A DNA stretch of 64,000 nucleotides from Pseudomonas uvaldensis (GTDB taxonomy: Bacteria; Pseudomonadota; Gammaproteobacteria; Pseudomonadales; Pseudomonadaceae): the NCBI RefSeq assembly GCF_021271205.1, contig NZ_JAIWKS010000005.1, forward strand, positions 1-64,000, given 5' to 3'. Below, one piece after another: positions 50,544 through 61,365 of this stretch. The first letter of the stretch is position 1; the number at the start of each line of letters is the position of its first letter. The position numbers were made by a program, and so were the translations under genes. The notes under the pieces are model-generated. The model was not told the DNA's origin. It searched no databases and worked only from the letters and a program-made list of their open reading frames with translations.

Positions 50544-50970
50544 ATGGCATTTGCGGAATAACGCTTGATGCTTCATCGTCGAAGCCGCAGACGCGACCGA
50601 GACAACTGCTTTACCGCGTCAGACCTGGCTCTTCTGCCAGCGGTGCACGTCTCTTCTGACGAGCCTTCCAAGGCTACTGACGAGCACACCCTGATTCCTC
50701 TAACGACGATCAGCCCAAGGCACCTGCATGCGTGCCCGCTCCACGAGCTATCCGAGGCCTGACCGGCCGTTACCGGACTCAGCGCAACATTTTCAGACCG
50801 TCGAATACTGACAGTAATTAACGTCAGTGGATTATCGGCAGATACACTTCCCGACAGCAATGACGCAGATGACCCGGTCGAGCCACCGCTTCAACAGTGC
50901 CTCAAGATCAGGAACCGGTTACGCCTGCTGATTTCGGGGCCCTATTTCACGCAGTGATGACGAGAACGCC
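50544..50970 (+). other. Intergenic region between rpsU and dnaG
   Basis: This 427-base stretch holds no frame that resembles a known gene. A 65-codon frame at 50565 starts with TTG and lacks a ribosome site. The GatB/YqeY-family gene found here in P. aeruginosa is absent, as in P. putida. A dnaG promoter or RNA processing site may lie here, but none was recognised. Confidence 0.5.
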
Positions 50971-52926
50971 ATGGCCGGGTTGATTCCCCAGAGCTTTATT
51001 GACGACCTCCTGAACCGCACCGACATCGTCGACGTGGTCAGTTCTCGCCTGCAACTGAAGAAAGCCGGCAAGAACTACACGGCCTGCTGCCCGTTCCACA
51101 AGGAAAAGACTCCATCTTTCAGCGTCAGCCCCGACAAGCAGTTTTACTATTGCTTCGGCTGTGGCGCTGGCGGCAACGCCCTCGGCTTTATCATGGACCA
51201 CGACAACCTGGAGTTCCCTCAGGCTGTTGAAGAGCTGGCGAAAGCCGCCGGCATGGAAATCCCCAGAGAGGAAAGCGGGCGGGCACGCAAGCCGCGCCAA
51301 CCGACCGACTCCCCGCTCTACCCCTTGCTGGCCGCGGCGGCCGACTTTTATCGCCAAGCCCTCAAAAGCCACCCAGCCCGCAAGGCAGCCGTTGACTACC
51401 TCAAGGGCCGCGGCCTGACTGGCGAAATAGCCCGAGACTTCGGCCTCGGCTTCGCCCCGCCCGGCTGGGACAACCTTTACAAGCACTTGAGCAGCGATAC
51501 GCTTCAGCAGCGCGCCATGATCGACGCTGGTCTGCTGATTGAGAATGCCGAGACCGGCAAGCGCTACGACCGCTTCCGCGACCGGGTAATGTTCCCGATC
51601 CGTGACACCCGCGGGCGAATCATTGCCTTCGGCGGTCGCGTCCTGGGGGACGACAAACCCAAGTACCTGAACTCACCGGAAACTCCCGTATTCCATAAAG
51701 GCCAGGAGCTCTACGGCCTGTACGAGGCGCGCAAGAACAACCGCAACCTCGACGAGATCATCGTCGTCGAAGGCTACATGGATGTTATCGCCCTGGCCCA
51801 GCAAGGTCTGCGTAATGCCGTGGCGACCCTGGGCACGGCCACCAGCGAAGAACACATGAAGCGCCTCTTTCGCGTGGTGCCCAGCGTGCTGTTTTGCTTC
51901 GACGGCGACCAGGCTGGTCGCAATGCAGCCTGGCGCGCACTGGAGGCGACGTTACCGAGTCTGCAGGATGGCCGCCGGGCGCGTTTTCTATTCCTGCCCG
52001 AGGGCGAGGACCCGGATACCTTGGTGCGCTCCGAAGGTACCGATGCGTTCCGTGCGCGGATCAACCAGCACGCGCAACCTCTGGCCGATTATTTTTTCCA
52101 GCAGTTGACCGAAGAAGCCGACCCACGCTCCCTCGAAGGCAAGGCCCACATGGTCACGCTCGCGGCACCACTGATCGACAAGGTGCCCGGCGCCAACCTG
52201 CGCACACTGATGCGCCAGCGCCTGACCGAAATCACCGGGCTCAGCAGCGAGGCCGTCAGTCAGATGGCTCACAGCGCCCCGCAGGAAGCCCCACCGGCTT
52301 ACGACCCAGGTATCGATTACGACGCGATGCCGGATTTCGCCGACTATCATCAACCTCAACAGGACTACGCGCCGCAGCAGGAATGGACGCCGAAAAAAAA
52401 CGGCGGCGGCAAGAAATGGGACAAGAAACCCTGGAACAAAAACGGCAAGCGCGGCGATCGCGACCAGCCACGTGCCCCACGCGTGCCGGCCGCCGTCGAA
52501 CCTCCAACACTGGCCGCCCTGCGGACCTTGCTGCATCACCCGCAACTGGCCGAAAAGGTCGAGGACGCGGGGCACTTCGCCGCCGAGGACCATAGCAATA
52601 CGCAGTTACTGGTCGCGCTCCTCGAAGCCGTGCAGAAGAACCCCCGGCTAAACTCCTTCCAGCTGATCGCACGGTGGCACGGCACCGAGCAGGGACGCCT
52701 GTTGAAGGCCCTGGCCGAAAAGGAGTGGCTGATTGATGGAGACAACCTTGAACAACAGTTTTTCGACACCATTACTAGCTTGTCCGCCCGCCAACGCGAG
52801 CGAAACCTTGAACAACTTCTGCGAAAAGCTCGCCAGAGTGAGCTGACCAGCGAAGAGAAAAACCAATTGCGCGACTTACTTAGCCGCAATGTTTGCGCAT
52901 CAAACCCGACCTCAACTGGCGCGTGA
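50971..52926 (+). CDS. dnaG: DNA primase
   Basis: Primase of 651 residues. The zinc-binding domain has C40, H43, C61 and C64 (CCPFHKEKTPSF, YYCFGCGAGG). The catalytic Toprim core has IVVEGYMDVIALAQQG (near 265) and FDGDQAGRNAAWRAL. A long Gln/Lys/Gly/Pro-rich linker (about 440-505, with PKKNGGGKKWDKKPWNKNG) separates it from the C-terminal DnaB-binding helices. Upstream GAGAACGCC is a modest ribosome site. Confidence 0.97.
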   Translation: MAGLIPQSFIDDLLNRTDIVDVVSSRLQLKKAGKNYTACCPFHKEKTPSFSVSPDKQFYYCFGCGAGGNALGFIMDHDNLEFPQAVEELAKAAGMEIPREESGRARKPRQPTDSPLYPLLAAAADFYRQALKSHPARKAAVDYLKGRGLTGEIARDFGLGFAPPGWDNLYKHLSSDTLQQRAMIDAGLLIENAETGKRYDRFRDRVMFPIRDTRGRIIAFGGRVLGDDKPKYLNSPETPVFHKGQELYGLYEARKNNRNLDEIIVVEGYMDVIALAQQGLRNAVATLGTATSEEHMKRLFRVVPSVLFCFDGDQAGRNAAWRALEATLPSLQDGRRARFLFLPEGEDPDTLVRSEGTDAFRARINQHAQPLADYFFQQLTEEADPRSLEGKAHMVTLAAPLIDKVPGANLRTLMRQRLTEITGLSSEAVSQMAHSAPQEAPPAYDPGIDYDAMPDFADYHQPQQDYAPQQEWTPKKNGGGKKWDKKPWNKNGKRGDRDQPRAPRVPAAVEPPTLAALRTLLHHPQLAEKVEDAGHFAAEDHSNTQLLVALLEAVQKNPRLNSFQLIARWHGTEQGRLLKALAEKEWLIDGDNLEQQFFDTITSLSARQRERNLEQLLRKARQSELTSEEKNQLRDLLSRNVCASNPTSTGA

Positions 52927-52946
52927 GGTCACAGCTCAGGTATAAT
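52917..52946 (+). promoter_or_regulatory. Probable rpoD promoter
   Basis: A perfect TATAAT -10 box (52941-52946) lies 48 bases upstream of rpoD, just after the dnaG stop. The -35 (TGGCGC, 52917-52922) is poor, with an 18-base spacer. It would allow rpoD expression independent of rpsU and dnaG. Confidence 0.5.
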
Positions 52947-52993
52947 CCTCGGCTTGTTTTTTGCCCGCCAAGACCTTCAGTGGATAGGGTGTT

Positions 52994-54841
<1,848 letters not shown>

Positions 54842-54849
54842 CCCTTAAA

Positions 54850-54878
54850 ACCCCCGGCCTGGCCGGGGGTTTCTTTAT
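54850..54878 (+). terminator. Rho-independent terminator after rpoD
   Basis: ACCCCCGG (54850-54857) pairs with CCGGGGGT (54863-54870) around CCTGG, followed by TTCTTT and preceded by AAAA. Confidence 0.92.
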
Positions 54879-54964
54879 GTGCAGATAAAATCCCCTTCGC
54901 GACGCTCCCGCCCCGTTGCCCGTCTACACTCGAAACATCCTCCCAGATTCATGACGAGACCGTG

Positions 54965-57900
54965 ATGCCCAGACTGACGGCCATGCTCTTGCTGTCATTA
55001 TTGACCTGGACCGCAACGGCTGGCGCGTTGACGCTCACCGACGAAGAGTTGGGCTGGCTCAAGGCCCATCCCAACCTGCGTCTGGGCGTCGATGCCTCAT
55101 GGCCGCCATTCGAATTTCGCGACGATCGGGGCCGCTATCAAGGGCTGGCTGCTGATTACGTCGATGTCATTCGCGAACGGCTGGCTATCACGCTGACCCC
55201 TATTGAGCCAGTCAGCTGGACCGCGGTGTTGGAACAGGTGGCCCAGGGCAAGATCGATTTGCTGCCGGGTATCATGTCCACCCCCGAACGCCAAAATTAC
55301 CTGGCGTTCACGCGCCCCTATCTCGACTTCCCAATTGTCATTCTGGCCCACCAAGGCAGAGCCCAACCTCATAATCTTCAAGACCTGTATGGGCTGAAAA
55401 TCGCTGTCGTGGAGAACTATGCCCCCCATGAGTTGCTACGCAATCATCATCCTGACCTGAACCTGGTGGCACTGCCCAACGTCAGCTCAGCCCTGCAAGC
55501 CTTGGCGACTGACCAAGTGGATGCCGTGGTGGGCGACCTGGCATCCAGTGTCTGGAGCCTGCGCCAGCTCAAATTGGAAGGACTCTACGTCAGTGGCGAA
55601 ACGCCTTATCGCTATCAGCTGGCAATGGCCGTACCTCGCGACGAAAAGATACTCGTCACTATCCTGGATAAAGTCATCGCGGACATGAGCCCGGCCGAGA
55701 TCAGCGAAATCCAGGAAAAGTGGATCGGCAACGTACGGGATTATCGGCAACTCTGGTCGGATCTTCTGTTCTATGGTCTGCCCGGTTTATTTATCCTGAT
55801 TGGCATCCTGGCGGTGGTGATTCGCATCAACCGTCGCCTTAGCTCGGAGATTGCCCGCCGGGTCGATTTGGAACAGGAGCTGCGCAGCAGCGAATACCAC
55901 TACCGCGGACTGGTGGAAAGCCTTTCGGCGATTGCCTGGGAAGCCAGGGTCAGTGATTACACTTACAGCTACGTGTCGCCCCATGCCGAAGACTTGCTCG
56001 GCTATCCCTTGGCCCATTGGCTGATTCCGGGCTTCTGGCGCAACATCATTCATCCGGCCGACCTGATCCGCGCCCAGACTTATTGCGATCAGGAAATACA
56101 CGCCGGCCGTGACCATTGCATTGATTACCGGGTGATTACCGCCGATGGCCGTTGCCTGTGGGTACGTGACATTGTCAGCCTGATCCAGCACGGTCATGAG
56201 CCCGTGATGCGCGGGCTGATGATTGACATCAGTGAAGCCAAACGCACCGAGGAAGCGCTGCGTTTCTCGGAGCAGAAATTCGCATCGGTGTTCCGGCAGT
56301 GCCCGGACATCCTGGTCATTGCGCGCTTAATGGACGGATGCCTGCTGGAGGTCAACAAAGCCTTTGAGGAACAGATCGGCCTGAGCGCCGAAGACGTCGT
56401 GGGCCAGACCGCGACCGAACTGAACATCTGGGGCATCCAGGGCGTCGGGCCGAGCCTGCTGCAGCGCTTGCAAGCCGGTAGTATCCGCAACCTGGAAATG
56501 CCCTTTCGCCGCAGCAACGGTCAGGTGTTCACCGGCCTGATCTCTGCCGAACCCTTCGATCTCGACACGACGCCGGCCCTGGTCGTGGTGGTGCGTGACA
56601 TCAGCCAGCTCAAGGAAACCCAACAACAACTGCAGATTTCCGAGGAGAAGTTCGCCAAGGCTTTCCATGCTTCGCCCGACGGCCTGTTGCTGTCCCGGCA
56701 GAGCGACGGCCTGCTGATCGAGGTAAACGAAGGCTTCAGTCGCATTACCGGCTTCAACAGCGCGCTATCGGTAGATCGCTCTACCCTGGATCTGGGCATC
56801 TGGGTCAACCTCAATGAGCGCAAGCATATGCTGGAACTGCTGCAACGGGACGGTTTCGTGAGGGATTTCAGCTGCCATATCCGTCGCAACGACGGCCAGA
56901 TAAGGTTATGCGAAGTGTCCAGCCGTCCGCTGCCGATCGGCAATGAGAACTGCATGCTGACCATCGCCCGGGACATCACCGAACGTCATCTGATGCAGGA
57001 AAAGCTGCAGCAGGCCGCCACGGTGTTCGAAAGCACGGCAGAAGGCGTGTTGATCACCGATACACAGCAACACATCAGCGCCGTGAACCGCGCCTTCACC
57101 GAGATCACGGGCTATAGCGAAACCGAGGCCTTGGGCCATACGCCGCGCTTATTGGCTTCTGGCCTGCACGACAGCGCGTTCTACGCCGCCATGTGGCATC
57201 AACTGACGGCGGAAGGGCATTGGCAGGGAGAGATTTCCAACCGGCGCAAGAACGGCGAGTTGTACCCCAGTTGGCTCACCATCAGCGCAGTACGCAATCG
57301 TGATCAGCAAATCACCCATTTCGTGGCGGTATTCGCTGACATCTCCAGCCTCAAGCATGCCCAGGCCAAACTCGACTACCAGGCCCACCACGACCCTCTC
57401 ACCGGGCTGCCGAATCGCACGCTGTTCGAAAGCCGCTTGCTCACGGCCTTGAACAGCCAGCAGGAAAATGGCGGTCAGGGCGCGGTGCTGTTTCTGGACC
57501 TGGACCGCTTCAAGCACATCAACGACAGCCTCGGGCATCCGGTCGGCGACCTGCTGCTCAAGGGCATTGCCGTACGCCTGCGCGAGCAGTTGCGGGACAT
57601 CGACACCGTGGCGCGGCTGGGCGGCGACGAGTTCATCATCCTGCTCCCGGGGCTGCAGCAACCCAGCGACGCCGAACACATCGCCATGAAGCTACTGAAT
57701 TGTTTCGCCGCGCCGTTCCAGGCCGGCGAGCACGAATTTTTCATCAGCGCCAGCATCGGCACCAGCCTTTATCCCCAGGACGGTTGCGATGTCGCCACGC
57801 TGGTCAAGAACGCCGATGCGGCCATGTATCGCTCCAAGGCCAAGGGCCGCAACCGGGTGGAAAGCTATACCCGCGACCTCACCGCCCAGGCCAGCGAACG

Positions 57901-58708
57901 CGTGGCCCTGGAACACGAGCTGCGGCGGGCCATCGAGCGCAGCGAGTTGTCGCTGTCCTTCCAACCCAAGATCAGCCTCGCCGACAACCGACTGGTAGGT
58001 GCCGAGGCATTGATTCGTTGGACTCACCCCACATTCGGCGATGTGCCTCCAGAGCACTTCATTCCCCTGGCGGAGGAGAACGGGATGATCCTGCAAATCG
58101 GCGATTGGGTGCTGGAACACGCCTGCCGGCAGCTGTGTGAATGGAACAGCTCCTGCGAGAGCTTCGGCCCGCTTTCGGTGAACCTCGCCGGGGCCCAGCT
58201 GCGCCAACCCAACCTGCTGGGGCGCATCGAGCAATTGCTGCGGGAGCACCATCTCAAGCCCGGCCTGTTGCAACTGGAAATTACCGAAAACTTCATCATG
58301 AGCCAGGCCGAAGAAGCCCTGACGGTCCTGCACCAGCTGAAGAAGCTTGGCGTTCAACTGGCCATCGACGACTTCGGCACGGGCTATTCCTCCCTGAGCT
58401 ACCTCAAGCGCCTGCCATTGGACATCCTCAAGATCGACCAGTCCTTCGTCCGCGGCCTGCCCGACGACCCCCACGATGTGGCCATCGTACGAGCAATCAT
58501 TGCCCTGGGCCGCAGCATGCAGTTCTCCATCATCGCCGAAGGCGTCGAAACCCTGGCTCAGCAGCAATTCCTGGCCGAAGAAGGCTGTGAGCAGATCCAG
58601 GGCTACATCATCAGCCTCCCCCTCTGCGCCGAAGAGTTCGCCGCGACGTTTCTGCGTGTGACCGTATCGGATTTTTCGGATAGCACAGCCGAGAAACCGT
58701 CGCTATAA
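54965..58708 (+). CDS. rmcA: RmcA-like c-di-GMP turnover protein (VFT-TM-4xPAS-GGDEF-EAL)
   Basis: Membrane protein of 1247 residues. In order it has a signal peptide (about 1-22), a periplasmic SBP_bac_3/Venus-flytrap domain (about 30-255), one membrane helix (GLPGLFILIGILAVVIRI, about 270-288) and four PAS domains (about 300-805). GGDEF has intact RLGGDEF at 884-890. EAL has intact GAEALIRW (E at 1014) and DDFGTGYSSL. In P. aeruginosa PA0575/RmcA sits at the same place and adjusts c-di-GMP to redox state and arginine. ATG at 54965 is 6 bases after GAG; the GTG one codon earlier is alternative. Its 3' end overlaps the tRNA promoter. Confidence 0.93.
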   Translation: MPRLTAMLLLSLLTWTATAGALTLTDEELGWLKAHPNLRLGVDASWPPFEFRDDRGRYQGLAADYVDVIRERLAITLTPIEPVSWTAVLEQVAQGKIDLLPGIMSTPERQNYLAFTRPYLDFPIVILAHQGRAQPHNLQDLYGLKIAVVENYAPHELLRNHHPDLNLVALPNVSSALQALATDQVDAVVGDLASSVWSLRQLKLEGLYVSGETPYRYQLAMAVPRDEKILVTILDKVIADMSPAEISEIQEKWIGNVRDYRQLWSDLLFYGLPGLFILIGILAVVIRINRRLSSEIARRVDLEQELRSSEYHYRGLVESLSAIAWEARVSDYTYSYVSPHAEDLLGYPLAHWLIPGFWRNIIHPADLIRAQTYCDQEIHAGRDHCIDYRVITADGRCLWVRDIVSLIQHGHEPVMRGLMIDISEAKRTEEALRFSEQKFASVFRQCPDILVIARLMDGCLLEVNKAFEEQIGLSAEDVVGQTATELNIWGIQGVGPSLLQRLQAGSIRNLEMPFRRSNGQVFTGLISAEPFDLDTTPALVVVVRDISQLKETQQQLQISEEKFAKAFHASPDGLLLSRQSDGLLIEVNEGFSRITGFNSALSVDRSTLDLGIWVNLNERKHMLELLQRDGFVRDFSCHIRRNDGQIRLCEVSSRPLPIGNENCMLTIARDITERHLMQEKLQQAATVFESTAEGVLITDTQQHISAVNRAFTEITGYSETEALGHTPRLLASGLHDSAFYAAMWHQLTAEGHWQGEISNRRKNGELYPSWLTISAVRNRDQQITHFVAVFADISSLKHAQAKLDYQAHHDPLTGLPNRTLFESRLLTALNSQQENGGQGAVLFLDLDRFKHINDSLGHPVGDLLLKGIAVRLREQLRDIDTVARLGGDEFIILLPGLQQPSDAEHIAMKLLNCFAAPFQAGEHEFFISASIGTSLYPQDGCDVATLVKNADAAMYRSKAKGRNRVESYTRDLTAQASERVALEHELRRAIERSELSLSFQPKISLADNRLVGAEALIRWTHPTFGDVPPEHFIPLAEENGMILQIGDWVLEHACRQLCEWNSSCESFGPLSVNLAGAQLRQPNLLGRIEQLLREHHLKPGLLQLEITENFIMSQAEEALTVLHQLKKLGVQLAIDDFGTGYSSLSYLKRLPLDILKIDQSFVRGLPDDPHDVAIVRAIIALGRSMQFSIIAEGVETLAQQQFLAEEGCEQIQGYIISLPLCAEEFAATFLRVTVSDFSDSTAEKPSL

Positions 58709-58723
58709 TCCGCGGCCTACTGA
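58681..58723 (+). promoter_or_regulatory. tRNA promoter overlapping the rmcA stop codon
   Basis: A perfect TATAAT (58704-58709) covers the rmcA TAA stop and is followed by a GC-rich discriminator (CCGCGGCC), as expected for a stringently controlled stable RNA. The -35 (TAGCAC, 58681-58686) is weak. Transcription would begin about 10 bases before the mature tRNA. Confidence 0.65.
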
Positions 58724-58800
58724 GGGCCTATAGCTCAGTCGGTTAGAGCAGAGGACTCATAATCCTTTGGTCCACGGTTCGAGTCCGTGTGGGCCCACCA
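58724..58800 (+). tRNA. tRNA with CAT anticodon, probably tRNA-Ile2 (lysidine type)
   Basis: A complete 77-base cloverleaf: acceptor GGGCCTA with TGGGCCC; D arm GCTC-AGTCGGTTA-GAGC; anticodon loop CTCATAA with CAT; T arm CACGG-TTCGAGT-CCGTG; and encoded CCA. Pairs C4-G69 and C5-G68, which TilS uses to select tRNA-Ile2 over tRNA-Met in E. coli, are both present. The CATAATC and TTGGTC segments resemble E. coli ileX more than elongator Met. Elongator tRNA-Met remains the alternative; it is not an initiator tRNA. Confidence 0.93.
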
Positions 58801-58804
58801 ACTT

Positions 58805-58833
58805 GAAAGCCGCGCATTGCGCGGCTTTCGCGT
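58805..58833 (+). terminator. Terminator after the tRNA gene
   Basis: A perfect 11-bp stem, GAAAGCCGCGC (58805-58815) with GCGCGGCTTTC (58819-58829), has an ATT loop and begins 4 bases after the tRNA CCA. The T-run is short (GTTTC). Confidence 0.85.
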
Positions 58834-58939
58834 TTCTGAGAGGGTAGCCGCTTCACTTCTTCGATCTGTTGCACCCATCCTCAACGAGACGCCCATCATC
58901 GCCAGCCCTACCCCCAGCCTCCCCCGCCTGTTCCTCGAC

Positions 58940-61330
58940 TTGTTCTGGCAGCTCGGCATCCTGCTGGTGCCCGCCTTTTTCGTCACGGTGCTGCCACCCC
59001 CGCTGGCTTTACTGACGGTACTGTTCTTCGGCCTGTTGATGGGACTTGCGGCGCGGCTGGGCTTTCTATCGGTGGGACGGGGCTGTGCCCGGTTGATGAT
59101 CGGCGCTGTGTTTGGCCTGGGATTCAGCCTGGGCAGGACATTGCCCGAATGGTGGGGCATCCTGGTGGCAATTGTCGCCATTATTGGCGGGCTCGCATGT
59201 GTCAGCAAATGGGAGCGGCGTCTTGGCCTGGTTACGGATCCTGTCAATGGGCCCAGCGCCTGGGGTGGATCCGAGCCGCAACAGACCCCTGAAGGCGAGC
59301 CGATCAGAGTGTTCAATCATGGGGAAATCGCAATGGGTGGCCCGACCTATTGCGACTTTCTGTTCCCCGATGGCGTGCTTCTGCAAGGCCTGGGTTCTTC
59401 TGCCGTGTTTTCTGATGACGGACGATATTTCGCCGCGCCTGTGCCGTCCCGACAGAGCTGGGGACTGGTGCTGCTCGATCGCCAACAGCGCCGAGTATAC
59501 CGCTGCGAAAACAGCGAGTTCTGGGAACTGGATACGCTGGACCTCAACGGGTTGAGCGACCGCCACAGTCCGCTGGTGGACAACAGCGCACGTCAGGGCC
59601 GGCTCGATGAGCTGTTACAAACGGCCAACGTCGTCGATCTGGTGCCGGTCGTCGATCTGTGGCTGGAGCCCGGTTGGTATCCAGAGCATATTCCGCAAAC
59701 TTTCGAACGACGCTCCGCGGATGGCCTGCAATGTCTGCGGGGCGAGCTATCGCTGCCCACGACTTTCCGCGACCTGCCCCAGCCGTTGGAGCCACTGAGT
59801 TCACCGCGCTATACGGTCAGCATCAATGAACAGCCGTCCGGCCTGACGATGGCAGCCGATACACCGGTGATATGGAGCACTGACCAGCGCGCCCTGGTGT
59901 GTCAGGCCCAGGAGCAAACCGGTCATCCGGAGGGCGACCGCTACTGGTTGTGGCGCGCCGACGGCGGCTGGCGAGCCCTCCCCTCTCCCTGGGTGAAAAG
60001 CGACGCGGAGCCCTCTTTCTATTGGCATGAATTGTTGAGCCTTGACGAGCAGCATGTGCGTATCGCCTCGTACCTCGACTATCCACGGCCCAGCAGCGGC
60101 CGCCATGGTTATCGCCTCGACAGCATCCACAGCGACACCGAAATCCAGGCAGGCCACGACGCCGAAGGGCGTGTGCAAGTCGCTGAGTTTCAGTTGACCC
60201 GCATGAGTATCGCAATGCCCCTGGACAGCCTGGGCCGGCGAGGCGACTCGTTCATCGAGACGCAGCCGATGCAGGACGGTGTCCGTGCCCATCTGGTCTG
60301 GCTGGCTGACAACCATGACGGCCTTGGGACCTACCGCTGCGAAATCGGCGACTGGAAATTACCGGGACGCTGGTTGATGGATCATCGCGTCTGCGATTGC
60401 GGGCGCTATCTGGCGTTGTTGCCCTTCACAGATTCGATGCCTTTAGCCACACGTGCGGTGGTGGTCGACGTGGAACACCAACGCCTGTGGGAGGGCCCTG
60501 AAATGTGGACGGCCCGAATCCTCGATTTTCGCGATGGCCGCCTGAGCCTGGCCGTCGCTGCCGGCGCGCTAGACGAGGGCCTGGAAAGCAGCGCACTGCA
60601 ACGCTTCAACATTCCGGCGCCGCCAATAGGCAGCGACCCTGCGTTCTTTCACCCCAACGGACGCTACCGGCTGTTCTACGACACGGTTGAGCTGCAAGTG
60701 ACCGACTCACAACTCTACCGCGTTGCTCCCTGGCGCCAAGTGGATTGTCCGCAAGTAGCCAACGCCGACGGCGACTTCATCCAGCCCGCCCCCGATCATC
60801 AGGACGCCGCCTGGTTGTTCGGCAGCGAGACAGAATATGCAGACAGTTGGGTGCGGCCCAATACGCCGCGACTCGGCGGTTATCTACTGACGGCTTCTGG
60901 CTGCGCCTTGAGCGATCTGGCCCCCTCGATGGTCTGGTCAGTGGATGGCCGCTACCTCGCCCTGACCCGTATGGCTACGGATGCGACAGAGCTCTGCGGA
61001 AACTACCGGGGCTGGCAGCTGCTGCTACTCGATATCCAGGAACACACGTTACGGGTGCACTCCCAATGGCTGGGCAACCGCCCGCTGTTCGAGGGGTTCG
61101 ATGAGAAGTACGTGCATGTACGCTGTTTCGAGCGAGACTGGGAAGCCGAAGACGATGATGATCAGGGTTCGCTGCACGCGCTCGCCCTGGATCTGTTGCT
61201 GAAATTGCCGGCCGAACAACTGATTTGCCAGGACGGTTTGTGGCTCAGGGCTTCGCAAACGCACCTGGCTCCTGCCTGGCGAGCGCTGACTTTACCTTCT
61301 GTTGGCTATTTCGAGCGGCGGAGCCTGTAA
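58940..61330 (+). CDS. Unrecognised membrane protein with propeller-like repeats
   Basis: A long frame (about 800 residues, codon use like its neighbours) with no family I recognise. Two or three hydrophobic helices open it (FWQLGILLVPAFFVTVLPPP; LLTVLFFGLLMGLAARLGF; LVAIVAIIGGLACV). The rest is soluble with repeats around a D/N-G-R-Y-x-A/L core: SDDGRYFAAP, CDCGRYLALLPF, HPNGRYRLFYD, SVDGRYLALTRM, each roughly where a beta-propeller blade strand would lie. The start is uncertain: the frame runs back into the tRNA, and no ATG precedes 59039. TTG at 58940 keeps the first helix; GTG 58967 and ATG 59039 are alternatives. Confidence 0.7.
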   Translation: MFWQLGILLVPAFFVTVLPPPLALLTVLFFGLLMGLAARLGFLSVGRGCARLMIGAVFGLGFSLGRTLPEWWGILVAIVAIIGGLACVSKWERRLGLVTDPVNGPSAWGGSEPQQTPEGEPIRVFNHGEIAMGGPTYCDFLFPDGVLLQGLGSSAVFSDDGRYFAAPVPSRQSWGLVLLDRQQRRVYRCENSEFWELDTLDLNGLSDRHSPLVDNSARQGRLDELLQTANVVDLVPVVDLWLEPGWYPEHIPQTFERRSADGLQCLRGELSLPTTFRDLPQPLEPLSSPRYTVSINEQPSGLTMAADTPVIWSTDQRALVCQAQEQTGHPEGDRYWLWRADGGWRALPSPWVKSDAEPSFYWHELLSLDEQHVRIASYLDYPRPSSGRHGYRLDSIHSDTEIQAGHDAEGRVQVAEFQLTRMSIAMPLDSLGRRGDSFIETQPMQDGVRAHLVWLADNHDGLGTYRCEIGDWKLPGRWLMDHRVCDCGRYLALLPFTDSMPLATRAVVVDVEHQRLWEGPEMWTARILDFRDGRLSLAVAAGALDEGLESSALQRFNIPAPPIGSDPAFFHPNGRYRLFYDTVELQVTDSQLYRVAPWRQVDCPQVANADGDFIQPAPDHQDAAWLFGSETEYADSWVRPNTPRLGGYLLTASGCALSDLAPSMVWSVDGRYLALTRMATDATELCGNYRGWQLLLLDIQEHTLRVHSQWLGNRPLFEGFDEKYVHVRCFERDWEAEDDDDQGSLHALALDLLLKLPAEQLICQDGLWLRASQTHLAPAWRALTLPSVGYFERRSL

Positions 61331-61365
61331 CATGCCCGCCACCGATGCCTGCACCGGAGTTCACC

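Noticed and set aside
50491..50970. Missing YqeY gene taken as a recent deletion
   Set aside because: P. putida also has rpsU next to dnaG, so absence is an ordinary lineage difference.
58724..61330. tRNA plus unknown gene as the attachment site of a genomic island
   Set aside because: No integrase, no repeat of the tRNA 3' end downstream, and composition matches the core; the flanking order is also core.
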